A stretch of 64,000 bases of DNA, taken from assembly GCF_003696265.1 (NCBI RefSeq), contig NZ_RFFH01000008.1, positions 1-64,000 of the forward strand, written 5' to 3'. This document shows positions 24,167 through 32,875 of the stretch, one piece after another; the stretch's first letter is position 1; the number at the start of each line of letters is the position of its first letter. The translations under genes were made by a program, and so were the position numbers. The notes beneath the pieces are model-generated. The model was not told the DNA's origin, made no database searches, and was given only the letters and a program-made list of their open reading frames with translations. This DNA comes from Nocardia stercoris (GTDB taxonomy: Bacteria; Actinomycetota; Actinomycetes; Mycobacteriales; Mycobacteriaceae).

Positions 24167-25135
24167 GTGATCCTCACCGTGACAATGAATCCGGCGTACG
24201 ACCTCACCTATCGGTTGCCGGAGCTGGTGCGCGGCCGCGAACATCGGGTGCTGTCGGTCGAGCAGCGCATCGGCGGCAAGGGACTCAATGTCACCCGCGT
24301 GCTCAATCAACTCGGAAAATATTCCCGGGCAACCGGATTCGCCGACCACGCGTTCGCGGCCGCGGCCGAGCAGGAATTGCCGGTCGATTTCGTGACCGTA
24401 CTGCCGTGGGTGCGCCGGACCGTGGTGATCAGCGAATCCGACGACGCCACCGCCACCGCGCTGCGGGAACCCGGCCCGCGGGTGAGCGAACCGCAGGCGG
24501 CGGTGCAGCAGTTGCGGATCCGGGTACAGGGCCTGCTGCCCGACACCCGCGGCTTGGTGGTGTCGGGATCGCTGCCGGCCGGGGTGAGCCCGGCGGTGCC
24601 GGCGGATCTGGCCCGGATGGCGCTCGCGGTCGACATCCCGGTGGTGTGCGATGTGTCCGGGCGCGCACTGGAATTGGCTGCCGAGGTGCCCGGCGTGGTG
24701 CTGATGACCGATCGCGACGAGCTGATCGCGCTCACCGGCGCCGATGTCACCACGGCGGCCGAGGTCGAGAACGCGGTACTTCCGCTGCTGGCGGCCGGGG
24801 TGCGCGCGATCCTGGTGAGTCTGGGTGCCGCCGGGACCGTGCTGGCCACCGCCGCCGGCTGCTGGTCGGCTCGGCTGCCCGAACCGGTCCCCGGCAACCA
24901 GGCCGGTACGGGTGAGGCGGCCGCGGCCGCGATGATCAGCATGCTGTCCGAGACGGCGGAACCGGAGTGGCCGGACCTGCTGACCGACGCGGTGGCGACC
25001 GCCGCTGCGGCCCTGGTGATTCCGGTGGCCGGGGAGATCGACCGGTCGGTGCTGCGCCGGACCCGGCCGCTGGTTGAGATCACCGGGCCGGCCGCCGCGG
25101 TCGGTGACGGGTCGGCGTGTAGCGCGCAGGCCTGA
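24167..25135 (+). CDS. PfkB-family sugar kinase (1-phosphofructokinase-like) with altered active site
   Basis: A 322-residue ribokinase-fold protein. It begins ILTVTMNPAYDLTYRL and has the sugar-binding signature GGKGLNVTRVLNQLG (residues 36-50), as in 1-phosphofructokinases and tagatose-6-phosphate kinases. The nucleotide part ILVSLGAAGTVLAT is present. The usual second signature, N-x-x-GAGD, reads NQAGTGE at 244-250: the catalytic base Asp is Glu250. Activity may be altered or lost. The GTG at 24167 gives the family N-terminus; an open frame upstream to 24032 shows no homology. Confidence 0.8.
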   Translation: MILTVTMNPAYDLTYRLPELVRGREHRVLSVEQRIGGKGLNVTRVLNQLGKYSRATGFADHAFAAAAEQELPVDFVTVLPWVRRTVVISESDDATATALREPGPRVSEPQAAVQQLRIRVQGLLPDTRGLVVSGSLPAGVSPAVPADLARMALAVDIPVVCDVSGRALELAAEVPGVVLMTDRDELIALTGADVTTAAEVENAVLPLLAAGVRAILVSLGAAGTVLATAAGCWSARLPEPVPGNQAGTGEAAAAAMISMLSETAEPEWPDLLTDAVATAAAALVIPVAGEIDRSVLRRTRPLVEITGPAAAVGDGSACSAQA

Positions 25136-25279
25136 GCCCGGTTCCCGATCCGGACCAATCCGACACGCCGAGCGTGTCTGCGCGTTGTCCCAGTTCCGGC
25201 AGCGTGTCGCGGTACAGTGCGGCCACCTGCCGCGGCCTGCGGCGCGGGTGCTCGCTGCGCACTGGACATGGGAGAACCG

Positions 25280-25699
25280 ATGGCGGACAAGGGACGGTGG
25301 GGCAAACGGCGGCCGGAGACCGGCGTCGCCGTCGAGGGTCTGTTCACGATGCCGATGTCGGTGCGCGCGGCCCAGCTGATCGCGGTGGCCATGGCGATCA
25401 TCGGCGTGTTCTGCACCGCCGCCGCCGGCTGGCTCTTCGGCTCCCATTCGGCCCTGCTGACCGCCGGCGGGTTCGTGCCGGCCTGGCTGCTGGGCTGCCT
25501 GGCCCTGGTGTTCGGCGGGATCGGGGAGATGGTCCGGATGGCGGGGGTGTGGTTGGCGATGATCCAGCTGGTGTGGACCGTTCCGTCCATCATGGCCGGC
25601 CGCCCGCCGGGCTGGCTGGGCCCGGTCGGTGCCCTCGCGCTGATCGTGCTGTTGACCCGCCGTTCGGCGCGCGTGTGGTTCGAGCCGCAGTTCCGCTGA
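25280..25699 (+). CDS. Small membrane protein, hypothetical
   Basis: A 139-residue protein with about four membrane segments (AAQLIAVAMAIIGVFCTAAA; SALLTAGGFVPAWLLGCLAL; MAGVWLAMIQLVWTV; GPVGALALIVLLT) and a basic cytosolic N-terminus. ATG at 25280 follows a GGGAGA ribosome site; ATG at 25268 is also possible. No family recognised. It precedes the ABC transporter operon by 46 bp and could be co-transcribed. Confidence 0.65.
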   Translation: MADKGRWGKRRPETGVAVEGLFTMPMSVRAAQLIAVAMAIIGVFCTAAAGWLFGSHSALLTAGGFVPAWLLGCLALVFGGIGEMVRMAGVWLAMIQLVWTVPSIMAGRPPGWLGPVGALALIVLLTRRSARVWFEPQFR

Positions 25700-25745
25700 C
25701 CCGATTCGTAATGCCGCCGCAACCGGTGCCTTCTACTGTGAGCCC

Positions 25746-26591
25746 ATGACAGTGGACACCGGTGGCGGCACGGGAATCCAGGTCGCCGGACTCGGCAAGA
25801 CCTTCAAGTCCGGCCGGCACACCGTGCCCGCCCTCGACGGGGTGGATCTGCACACCGAACAGGGCGCCTTCCTGTCCCTGCTCGGCCCGTCCGGGTGCGG
25901 GAAGTCGACAGTGCTGCGAATCCTGGCCGGGCTGGAAGAGCCGAGCGAGGGGGCCGCGTCGATCAACGGCTGCACACCCGCGGAACTGCGGCGCGGCCAC
26001 GAATTCGGGATCGCCTTCCAGGACCCGGCGCTGTTGCCTTGGCGCAGTGTGGAATCCAATATCAAGCTGCCGCTGCAGGTGGCGGGACTGCCCGCCGACC
26101 CGCGGCAGATCGCCGACCTGATCGAGCTGGTCGGCCTGCGCGGCTTCGAGAAGGCGAAACCGGCCCAGCTGTCCGGCGGGATGCGGCAGCGCGTGGCGAT
26201 CGCCCGCGCCCTGGTCGTGAAGCCGGCGGTGCTGCTGCTCGACGAGCCGTTCGGCGCGCTCGACGATATGACCCGGCAGCGGCTCAACCTGGAACTGTTG
26301 CGGATCTGGACGGAGAAACCGGCCACCACCCTGATGGTCACGCACGGCATCGCCGAAGCGGTGTTCCTGTCCGACGTGGTCGCGGTGATGAGCCCGCGGC
26401 CCGGCCGGGTGGTGGAGACGGTGACCATCGACCTGCCGCGGCCGCGGACACCGGAGATGATGCGGTCGCCGGAGTTCCATCGCATCTGCGACTACCTGTC
26501 CGAGCTGCTGTTCGGGCGCGCCGGCACCGGCGGGATCGAAGCCGCGGCGGAGGCGCTCGACGAGGCCGAGAGCGCGGAGCAGCCGCAATGA
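25746..26591 (+). CDS. ABC transporter ATPase (nitrate/sulfonate/taurine/pyrimidine type)
   Basis: A 281-residue ATPase. Walker A is GPSGCGKSTVLRILAGLEEP, the Q-loop FQDPALLPWRSVESNI (the 'LLPW' typical of the SsuB/TauB/ThiZ group), the signature LSGGMRQRVAIARAL, Walker B VLLLDEPFGALDDMTRQRL and the H-loop MVTHGIAEAVFLSD. Its stop overlaps the next ATG (ATGA). It energises the two permeases downstream. The likely binding protein is at 29956 (THI5/NMT1-like), so the substrate may be a pyrimidine-like or other nitrogenous compound (inference). Confidence 0.92.
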   Translation: MTVDTGGGTGIQVAGLGKTFKSGRHTVPALDGVDLHTEQGAFLSLLGPSGCGKSTVLRILAGLEEPSEGAASINGCTPAELRRGHEFGIAFQDPALLPWRSVESNIKLPLQVAGLPADPRQIADLIELVGLRGFEKAKPAQLSGGMRQRVAIARALVVKPAVLLLDEPFGALDDMTRQRLNLELLRIWTEKPATTLMVTHGIAEAVFLSDVVAVMSPRPGRVVETVTIDLPRPRTPEMMRSPEFHRICDYLSELLFGRAGTGGIEAAAEALDEAESAEQPQ

Positions 26592-27337
26592 GGCGGTTCG
26601 GCGGTGGCATCGGGGTGCTCGCACTGCTCGGGGTGTGGTGGATCCTGGCGGCGCTGCACGCCGCCGGCGGCACGATCCCCACCCCCTGGACCGTGCTGCA
26701 CACCATGTACACCGACGGCTGGGCGCTGTACGGGCCGAACTTCCGGATCACCGCGCAGGGGGCCCTGCAGGGATTCCTGTGGGGGAACGCGCTGGCGATC
26801 GTGCTCGCGGTACTGGTCGTGCTGATCCCGCCGATCGAAGCGCTGGCCACCCAGCTGGCGATCCTCAGTTACTGCACGCCGCTGCTCGCGCTCGGCCCGA
26901 TCATCCTGGTGGTGTTCGGCGGCCGCACCCCCACGGTGTTCCTGGCGGCCATGTACTGCTTCTTCACCACCATGGTCGGGACGGTCAGCGGGTTGCGGTC
27001 CGCCGACCGGACCAGCCTCGACCTGGTGCGCGCCTACGGCGGCGGGCGCTGGCAGCAGCTGCGCCGGGTCCAGGCGATCGCGGCGCTGCCGAATACGTTG
27101 GCGGCGTTGAAGATCGCGGCACCATCGGCGGTTCTGGGCGCGATCATCGGCGAGTATCTGGGCGGGGTCGACTCCGGGATCGGGGTGGCGCTGACCGCCG
27201 CGCAGAATTCCTACAATGTGCCGCGGACCTGGGGGATGGCGCTCGCGGCGGCGGCCCTGGCCGGACTCGGCTACGCGGTCGTGGCGGTGGTGGCCCGGCT
27301 GCTGCGGCCCCTGACCGGAGTGGAGGCCCGCGCATGA
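26588..27337 (+). CDS. ABC transporter permease (SsuC/ThiX-like) 1
   Basis: A 249-residue inner-membrane permease of the BPD_transp_1 family with about six segments. It starts VLALLGVWWILAALHAAGGT-like with 'TIPTPWTVLHTM', a hallmark of the SsuC/TauC/ThiX group ('PsP..v...l'). The EAA-like coupling loop is LDLVRAYGGGRWQQLRRVQAI, then ALPNTLAALKIAAPSAVLGA and IIGEYLGGVDSGIG. It overlaps both neighbours by four bases (ATGA), so the three genes are translated as a coupled unit. It probably pairs with the second permease as a heterodimer. Confidence 0.9.
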   Translation: MRRFGGGIGVLALLGVWWILAALHAAGGTIPTPWTVLHTMYTDGWALYGPNFRITAQGALQGFLWGNALAIVLAVLVVLIPPIEALATQLAILSYCTPLLALGPIILVVFGGRTPTVFLAAMYCFFTTMVGTVSGLRSADRTSLDLVRAYGGGRWQQLRRVQAIAALPNTLAALKIAAPSAVLGAIIGEYLGGVDSGIGVALTAAQNSYNVPRTWGMALAAAALAGLGYAVVAVVARLLRPLTGVEARA

Positions 27338-28125
27338 CCACCCTGCGCCGGATCGGCAGATTCCTGCTGCCACTGGTCATCTCGCTGCTACTGATCCTGG
27401 TGATCTGGTACGCGTTCCTGGCGGCGTTCCCGCAGGTGGGTCCCCGGGTCGGGCAGACACCGGCGGACGTGTGGGCGTACCTGTTCACCGGCGACGAGTC
27501 CGCCGCGGCCCGGCAGGCGCTGTTCGGTGATCTGGGTACGACCATGCGGGACGCGGCCGGCGGTTTCGTCGCCGGTCTGCTGGCGGCGCTGGTCGCGGCG
27601 GCGTTCTTCGTGACGGTGCCGCCCGTCGAGCACGCGTTGCTGCCGGTGGCGATGCTGTTGCGCTCGGTGCCGCTGGTCGCGCTGGCGCCGATCATCGTGC
27701 TGGTGTTCGGGCGCGGGGTGACCGGTGTGGTGGTGATGGCCGCGATCGTGGTGTTCTTCCCGGCGCTGGTCATGATCTCCACCGGGCTGCGCGGGGCGCC
27801 CGCGCAATCGATGGAACTCGTTGCCGCCTATGGTGGTTCGCGCTGGACCCGGCTGCGGCTGGTGGCCGTACCGGCCGCCCTGCCATCGGTGTTCGCCGCT
27901 GCGCGGATCTCCGTGCCGGGCGCGCTGATCGGTGCCCTGCTGGGCGAATGGCTGGGCAGCGGAACGGGTTTGGGTGCCGCCCTGATCCGCGCCATCCCGC
28001 AGTTCGAGTACGAGCAGCTGTGGGCGTCGATCGTGGTGGTCACCGTGGTGTCGGTGGCGCTGTACGCGGTGGTCGGGGTGATCGAGAACCTGGTGCTGGC
28101 CCGGTTCGGCGCGGACGCCGGATGA
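27334..28125 (+). CDS. ABC transporter permease (SsuC/ThiX-like) 2
   Basis: A 263-residue permease related to the previous gene. Membrane segments begin LLPLVISLLLILVIWYAFLA. 'VGQTPADVWAYLF' and the coupling loop SMELVAAYGGSRWTRLRLVAV mirror the first permease, as does LLGEWLGSGTGLG near the end. ATGA overlap with the upstream stop. Two distinct permease genes suggest a heterodimeric pore, which is less usual for the SsuC type. The downstream kinase gene is convergent, with only three bases between stops. Confidence 0.9.
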   Translation: MTTLRRIGRFLLPLVISLLLILVIWYAFLAAFPQVGPRVGQTPADVWAYLFTGDESAAARQALFGDLGTTMRDAAGGFVAGLLAALVAAAFFVTVPPVEHALLPVAMLLRSVPLVALAPIIVLVFGRGVTGVVVMAAIVVFFPALVMISTGLRGAPAQSMELVAAYGGSRWTRLRLVAVPAALPSVFAAARISVPGALIGALLGEWLGSGTGLGAALIRAIPQFEYEQLWASIVVVTVVSVALYAVVGVIENLVLARFGADAG

Positions 28126-28128
28126 CGG

Positions 28129-29793
28129 TCACTTGCCCAGCGGGGCCTGCTTCCAGTACTGGTCCAGGATCTCCTGACCGCTGGTGGCGGTGTTGGAGGA
28201 GAAGGTCAGCACGAACCGGTCCCGGTCCGGGTCGGACGGGAAGCCCTGGTACAGGACGCCGCTGGAGGATGTGCGGGCGCTGAAGTCGGTCAGTGCTCCC
28301 GGCACCAGGAGCGTCTGGGGTCCGGACAGGCTGGGGTTCGAGGCGGTGGTCCGCTGTATCCCCTGGTACGTCTCGGCCCGCGCCAGGTAGGCCTGGGCGT
28401 CGGCGGGGGTCTGGAACTCGTAGATCTCGATAGTCAGCGTGATACCGCTGGTCTGGCAGTAGATCGCGGTCTCGATATTCACCTGTCCGGGACCGGAAGT
28501 CCGCTCGCAGTACGTTCCGTGCCAGCCGGTGCCTTTGTTTTTCGCCGAGATCAGGTGTGGAAACGCGTGGACGAGGGGTCGTTCCTGGACGTCCCAGTCC
28601 GACAGCGACATGTCCTGGATGCGTTGCCAGTTGAGCGCTGCTGCCGTGACGGCGGCACCGGCAATCGCCAGGAGAGCGACCAGCGTGACCGCGATCCAGC
28701 GGCCGGTCCGCCGCGGGCGACGGGGCCGGGCGGACGCGATCGGACCCGGGGCGGGATACCCGTAGGCCGGATACGGCGGGGCGGAACCTCGGTCCGGTCG
28801 ATACGGCGCTCCGGGGCCGGGAGCGGCCAGATGCGGTGCTGCGGTGCCCGGTGCGGCCTGATGCGGCGCGGGGGCCGCCGGATACGGCGTGACCGCGGCC
28901 GGTGCGGGCTCGTACACGACCGTCGGCGCAGCGCGGATGGGTAGTGGAACAGGTTGCCCCGCAAAGGCATTCGATACCGCCACCGCGAAATCCGCGCAGG
29001 ACGCGAACCGGTCCTCGGCCTGCTTGGCCATGGCCCGCGCCAGAACGGCGTCCAGGGCCGGGGGCAGGCCCGGGCGCAGTGCGGTGATCGGTGGTGGCGG
29101 CGTGCTGAGATGCCCGGCGATCACCCGCGCCGGATTGGCATCCTCGAACGGTGATCGTCCGGTCAGCAGCGCGAAAAGGGTGCAGGCCAGCGAATACTGG
29201 TCGCTGCGATGGTCGACGGTGTAGCTCGCCAGTTGTTCCGGGGACGCGTACGCGATTGTCGCCGTGACGGTTCCGGTGCTGGTGAGATGGGCGTCGGAAT
29301 TCGTCAGGCGCGCGATCCCGAAGTCGGTGAGATACGAACGCTCGCCGTGGCCGCCGCTCGGCGCGGCGAGCAACAGGTTGGCGGGCTTCACATCCCGGTG
29401 CAGGACGCCACGGCTGTGCGCATAGTCGAGGGCGGCGGCGGTTTCGGTGACGATCCGCACGGCTCGCTCCGGTGTGACGGTGCGCGGATCGAGCCGGGCC
29501 GCGTCGGTTCCGGGCACGAAGCGCATCGAGATCCACAACCGGTCCCCGTCGCGACCGCGGTCGTACACATCGACGATGTTCGGATGATCCAGCCGCGCAA
29601 CCAGATCGGCTTCCTGCTCGAAGCGGCGGCGCAGTTCGCCGTCAGTGCTGATGTCGTGGTTCAGCAGTTTGAGCGCTACCTGTCGCGGCAGCCGGGGATG
29701 CTGGGCCAGATAGACCGACCCCATACCGCCGGCGCCGAGCACGGCGTCGATGCGATAGCCCGCGAACGATTCCCCGATCCCCAGCTGTGCCAC
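28129..29793 (-). CDS. Receptor-type Ser/Thr protein kinase (Pkn family)
   Basis: A 554-residue membrane kinase. The kinase domain spans about 10-270: GAGGMGSVYLA glycine loop, Lys in QVALKLL, catalytic HRDVKPANLL, DFGIARLT, and the activation end YASPEQ. A Pro/Ala-rich linker (about 290-365), one membrane span (WIAVTLVALLAIAGAAVTAA) and an extracellular domain of about 160 residues with two Cys (YCERTSG; IYCQTSG) follow. No PASTA repeats, so the sensor is of another kind. GTG at 29793 follows GGAGGGG and starts the conserved region. It lies inside the ABC transporter locus, between permease and binding-protein genes, on the opposite strand. Confidence 0.92.
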   Translation of the reverse strand: MAQLGIGESFAGYRIDAVLGAGGMGSVYLAQHPRLPRQVALKLLNHDISTDGELRRRFEQEADLVARLDHPNIVDVYDRGRDGDRLWISMRFVPGTDAARLDPRTVTPERAVRIVTETAAALDYAHSRGVLHRDVKPANLLLAAPSGGHGERSYLTDFGIARLTNSDAHLTSTGTVTATIAYASPEQLASYTVDHRSDQYSLACTLFALLTGRSPFEDANPARVIAGHLSTPPPPITALRPGLPPALDAVLARAMAKQAEDRFASCADFAVAVSNAFAGQPVPLPIRAAPTVVYEPAPAAVTPYPAAPAPHQAAPGTAAPHLAAPGPGAPYRPDRGSAPPYPAYGYPAPGPIASARPRRPRRTGRWIAVTLVALLAIAGAAVTAAALNWQRIQDMSLSDWDVQERPLVHAFPHLISAKNKGTGWHGTYCERTSGPGQVNIETAIYCQTSGITLTIEIYEFQTPADAQAYLARAETYQGIQRTTASNPSLSGPQTLLVPGALTDFSARTSSSGVLYQGFPSDPDRDRFVLTFSSNTATSGQEILDQYWKQAPLGK

Positions 29794-29955
29794 AACCCCT
29801 CCGATCCTCCCCGTGCGCGCCGAGCATACGGGAGAGCGTGGAGGCGCGATTCGGCGCAGCGACACGCCGGGGGGCGGCAATGGCCGATTTCGGCCGGTTC
29901 GCGCCGGTGTTTACCCAATGCACACATGCGGGAGCGGTAAAGCGCGGTATCCGCA

Positions 29956-31086
29956 ATGCGAACGCTTTACATTTCGGACATGACACGCATGAACCACCTC
30001 ATGTCGGCAAACCGGTCCACCTCCTTCGACCGCCGGTCCTTTCTGCGGTACACCGCCGTCGCGGGCGCGGCGGCCGGTGCCGCCGGGCTGGTGGCCGCGT
30101 GCGGGAGCGGGGGGTCCGGTGGCGGGAACAACGGGTCCACGCCGGACGGCTCGAAATTCGGGACGGTCGGCATCCAGCTGTCGTGGCTGAAGAACATCGA
30201 ATTCGCCGGTGAGTACTTCGCCGACAGCAAGGGCTACTACCGCGACGCCGGATTCGGGCACGTGAACCTGATCGCGGGTGGCGCGGCGAGCACCTCGGTG
30301 GAGGCGGGCCTGGACACCGGCAAGATCTGGCTGGGCATGTCCGCGCCGCAGACCACGGCACCGGCCGTGCTGAAGGGGCTGCCCGCCAAGATCGTGGCCA
30401 CCACCTATCAGAAGAACCCGTTCGCCATCGTGAGTTCCGCCGCGAAGCCGATCAATTCGCCGCAGGACATGAAGGGCCGCAAGATCGGTGTGCAGGACAC
30501 CAATCAGCTGATCTTCAAGGCGCTGCTGGCCGCGAACGGGATGAAGCCCTCCGATGTGCAGATCGTGCCGGCTCAGTACGACCCCACCCCGCTGGCCAAC
30601 GGCGAGGTGGACGGGTGGGCCTCCTATGTCACCAACGAACCGATCACGCTGGCGGCCAAGGGTTTCCGGACCGCGAACTTCCTGTTCGCGGACTTCGGGC
30701 TGCCGCTGCTGGCCGAGACCCTCACCGTGCGGCAGCAGACGATCGACAACGAGCGGGACAAGCTGAAGGCGTTCCTGGCCGCCGAGATCAAGGGCTGGAA
30801 GGACGCCTACGCCGACCCCGCCGAGGGTGCGCGGCTGGCGGTCGAGGTCTACGGCAAGGATCAGCGCCTCGAACTCGCCGAACAGACGCAGGAAGCCGTG
30901 GCGCAGAACGATCTGCTGGTGTCGGCCGATACCAAGGCCAACGGATTCCTCAGTGTCACAGACGATCTGATCGCACAGAACATCGAGGCGCTGGCGAAGG
31001 CGGACATCAAGATCTCCGCCGACAAGCTGTTCGACCTGTCGGTGCTGCGCGAGGTGTACCAGGAACACCCGGAACTGAAGAGCTGA
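29956..31086 (+). CDS. ABC transporter substrate-binding protein (NMT1/THI5-like, Tat lipoprotein)
   Basis: About 376 residues from the first ATG; later ATGs at 29980, 29989 and 30001 are equally possible, and 30001 would give the most typical signal. The signal has a twin-arginine motif (FDRRSFLRYTAV) followed by a lipobox-like LVAAC, so it is probably Tat-exported and lipid-anchored. The mature domain begins VGIQLSWLKNIEFAGEYFAD, close to the NMT1/THI5 pattern of binding proteins for thiamine-pyrimidine precursors and related compounds, and contains GRKIGVQDTNQLIFKALLAAN. It is the probable partner of the transporter at 25746-28125 despite the intervening kinase. Confidence 0.85.
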   Translation: MRTLYISDMTRMNHLMSANRSTSFDRRSFLRYTAVAGAAAGAAGLVAACGSGGSGGGNNGSTPDGSKFGTVGIQLSWLKNIEFAGEYFADSKGYYRDAGFGHVNLIAGGAASTSVEAGLDTGKIWLGMSAPQTTAPAVLKGLPAKIVATTYQKNPFAIVSSAAKPINSPQDMKGRKIGVQDTNQLIFKALLAANGMKPSDVQIVPAQYDPTPLANGEVDGWASYVTNEPITLAAKGFRTANFLFADFGLPLLAETLTVRQQTIDNERDKLKAFLAAEIKGWKDAYADPAEGARLAVEVYGKDQRLELAEQTQEAVAQNDLLVSADTKANGFLSVTDDLIAQNIEALAKADIKISADKLFDLSVLREVYQEHPELKS

Positions 31087-31097
31087 ACGGGAATTCG

Positions 31098-31139
31098 TGC
31101 CCGCCCGGCCCGAGTGGAGTCCACCGGGCCGGGCGGGCA
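31098..31139. terminator. Bidirectional terminator between binding-protein gene and xdhC
   Basis: TGCCCGCCCGGCCCG (31098-31112) pairs perfectly with 31125-31139, and the loop has a further 5-bp stem (GTGGA/TCCAC). It lies between two convergent genes. Confidence 0.75.
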
Positions 31140-31146
31140 GCGTGAT

Positions 31147-32133
31147 TCAGGCGACCGCGGCCCGCGGATACACCGCCTGGCGGGTGCGGGATGCCAGCAG
31201 GTCGGCGGCGACCACGATGGCGATCTCCGGCGCGGTGGCGGCGCCGAGGGCGCGCGGGTCCGGCGCGTTCAGGCGGGCCAGGGTGCGGGCGTCGAAGCCG
31301 CCGGCTTCCAGCGCGTCGTCGCGCTGGCGGCGGGCCGTCGTCGAACTCAGTGCGGCCAGGTAACCCAGCTCGGGGAGGCCCAGAGCCACGGTCAGCAGCG
31401 GGATCTCGAAGCTCGGGTCCAGGCCGATGGTGATGATCGCGGTATTGCTGTCGATCTCGTCGGCGGCGGAGAGCGCGTTGAGGTAGCGGTGCGGCCAGTC
31501 GGTGACCACCTCCACGCCGGGGAACGCGGCCTGGCCGACCTCGTGCGCGTCGCACACGGTGACCCGGTAGCCGAGTAGTCGGCCCTGCACCGCGAGGGCG
31601 GCCGACACGGTGTTGGCGCCGAAGATGATCAGGCGCGGGGCGGCGGCGTAGGAGGCGACGAAGATATCCGATTCGGGCAGCGTCACCAGTTCGGTGTTGT
31701 GCTTGCGATCGGTGACCACGTGCTGGCCGATCACTTCCGGATCGTTGTGCCACACCACGGTGAACACGGTGACCCGGCGGTTGGCGGCGACCTCCTCGGC
31801 GACCTCCCGGAACGCGGCGAAGTCGGTGCGCGAGAACGGTTCCACGAAGACGTCGATGGTGCCGGCGCCGGGCTCGGCCGGCATGTCCGGTGCCGGGTCG
31901 AACCGCAGCAGCTCGCGGCGGCCGGTGCGGGCGGCCTGCAGGGTCGCCTCGTAGACGGCGTGTTCGTAGGCGGAGTCGCAGACGACGCCGTGGGCCAGAC
32001 CCTGTGGGTCGACCAGCATGGCCGAACCTATGGGAACCGAACTCGTTCCATGTGTGCGCACGAGGGTTGCCAGCCCACCGATTTGGCCGCTTTCCCATAC
32101 ATGTAACAACGGCTCGAGAATGTCACGCATCAC
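31147..32133 (-). CDS. XdhC/CoxI family protein (molybdoenzyme maturation)
   Basis: A 328-residue XdhC-type protein. The N-terminal XdhC/CoxI domain has ATLVRTHGTSSVPIGSAMLVD and GVVCDSAYEHAVYEAT; the C-terminal Rossmann-like domain has RLIIFGANTVSAALAVQGRL and ends with the usual 'ARTLARLNAPDPRALGA...PEIAIVVAADLLA'. In xanthine dehydrogenase systems XdhC binds and sulfurates the molybdenum cofactor before insertion. Start is GTG 32133 or ATG 32130, overlapping the stop of the MobA-like gene. No xanthine dehydrogenase subunit is present in this window. Confidence 0.9.
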   Translation of the reverse strand: MMRDILEPLLHVWESGQIGGLATLVRTHGTSSVPIGSAMLVDPQGLAHGVVCDSAYEHAVYEATLQAARTGRRELLRFDPAPDMPAEPGAGTIDVFVEPFSRTDFAAFREVAEEVAANRRVTVFTVVWHNDPEVIGQHVVTDRKHNTELVTLPESDIFVASYAAAPRLIIFGANTVSAALAVQGRLLGYRVTVCDAHEVGQAAFPGVEVVTDWPHRYLNALSAADEIDSNTAIITIGLDPSFEIPLLTVALGLPELGYLAALSSTTARRQRDDALEAGGFDARTLARLNAPDPRALGAATAPEIAIVVAADLLASRTRQAVYPRAAVA

Positions 32134-32756
32134 ATAAAACTCCGATCACCGCGCGTGCTGCCCGGGTAGTCGCGGTCGTACCCGGTCGCGAGGTCGTCGC
32201 ACGTAACGGCCACCATATCCGTTCTCGCGGCAAGAAAGGTACGGGCGCCTACATCATTTTGCGTAGATTTAAGAATCGGAGACCATTCGGTCTTCGATAG
32301 CAAAACCGGATGACCGGGCTGACCGTGGAAAACCGCACGAGCCAGACCGCTGGGCGCGTTTCTAGCTACCCCCAACACCCGCGCGACCACATCCGCGCCG
32401 ACGTCCGGGGTGTCCACCGGAAGGATAGCCGCGTACCCCACGGGATCGTTTGCCGCGGCAAGGATTCCGGCCCGCAGCGAGGCCGAGAGGCCCACCGCCC
32501 AATCCGCTGCCCACACCGGCCGGGCACCCGGCGGCAGGGCGATATCGGGTTTGCGGGAGATGAGCCAGCCGCCGCCGGGAGCGGGTTGCGCGGGACCGGT
32601 CGCGCCGAGCACCACGTAAACCGGTGCGCAACCTCCGTCGCGCAGCGCGGACACCGCGGACCGCAGCCAGGCCCCGTTCTCGGCGAGCACCTTCGGCCGG
32701 CCGTAGCGGGTTCCCGCACCCCCGGCCAACAGAATTCCGGCGCAACCGTCGTCCAT
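32130..32756 (-). CDS. MobA-like nucleotidyltransferase (MocA type)
   Basis: A 208-residue NTP transferase: LLAGGAGTRYGRPKVLAENG is the N-terminal signature with the metal-binding and nucleotide loop. ILPVDTPDVGADVV carries the catalytic Asp, and FHGQPGHPVLLSKTEW is typical of MocA, the enzyme that makes molybdopterin cytosine dinucleotide for xanthine dehydrogenase-family enzymes. It overlaps xdhC, supporting a joint role in molybdoenzyme maturation. Divergent from the OHCU decarboxylase gene with 119 bp between starts. Confidence 0.88.
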   Translation of the reverse strand: MDDGCAGILLAGGAGTRYGRPKVLAENGAWLRSAVSALRDGGCAPVYVVLGATGPAQPAPGGGWLISRKPDIALPPGARPVWAADWAVGLSASLRAGILAAANDPVGYAAILPVDTPDVGADVVARVLGVARNAPSGLARAVFHGQPGHPVLLSKTEWSPILKSTQNDVGARTFLAARTDMVAVTCDDLATGYDRDYPGSTRGDRSFM

Positions 32757-32875
32757 GGGCGCGAGGGTAGTCGCAGGCCGGGGTGGTTTCAGGAGCCGGA
32801 GGTCACGGCCTCGGGTCGCCGTGATCTCGGCCGCAACGCTGGCCACGCGGTCGCGAGACGGCAATGCTGGGGCAG

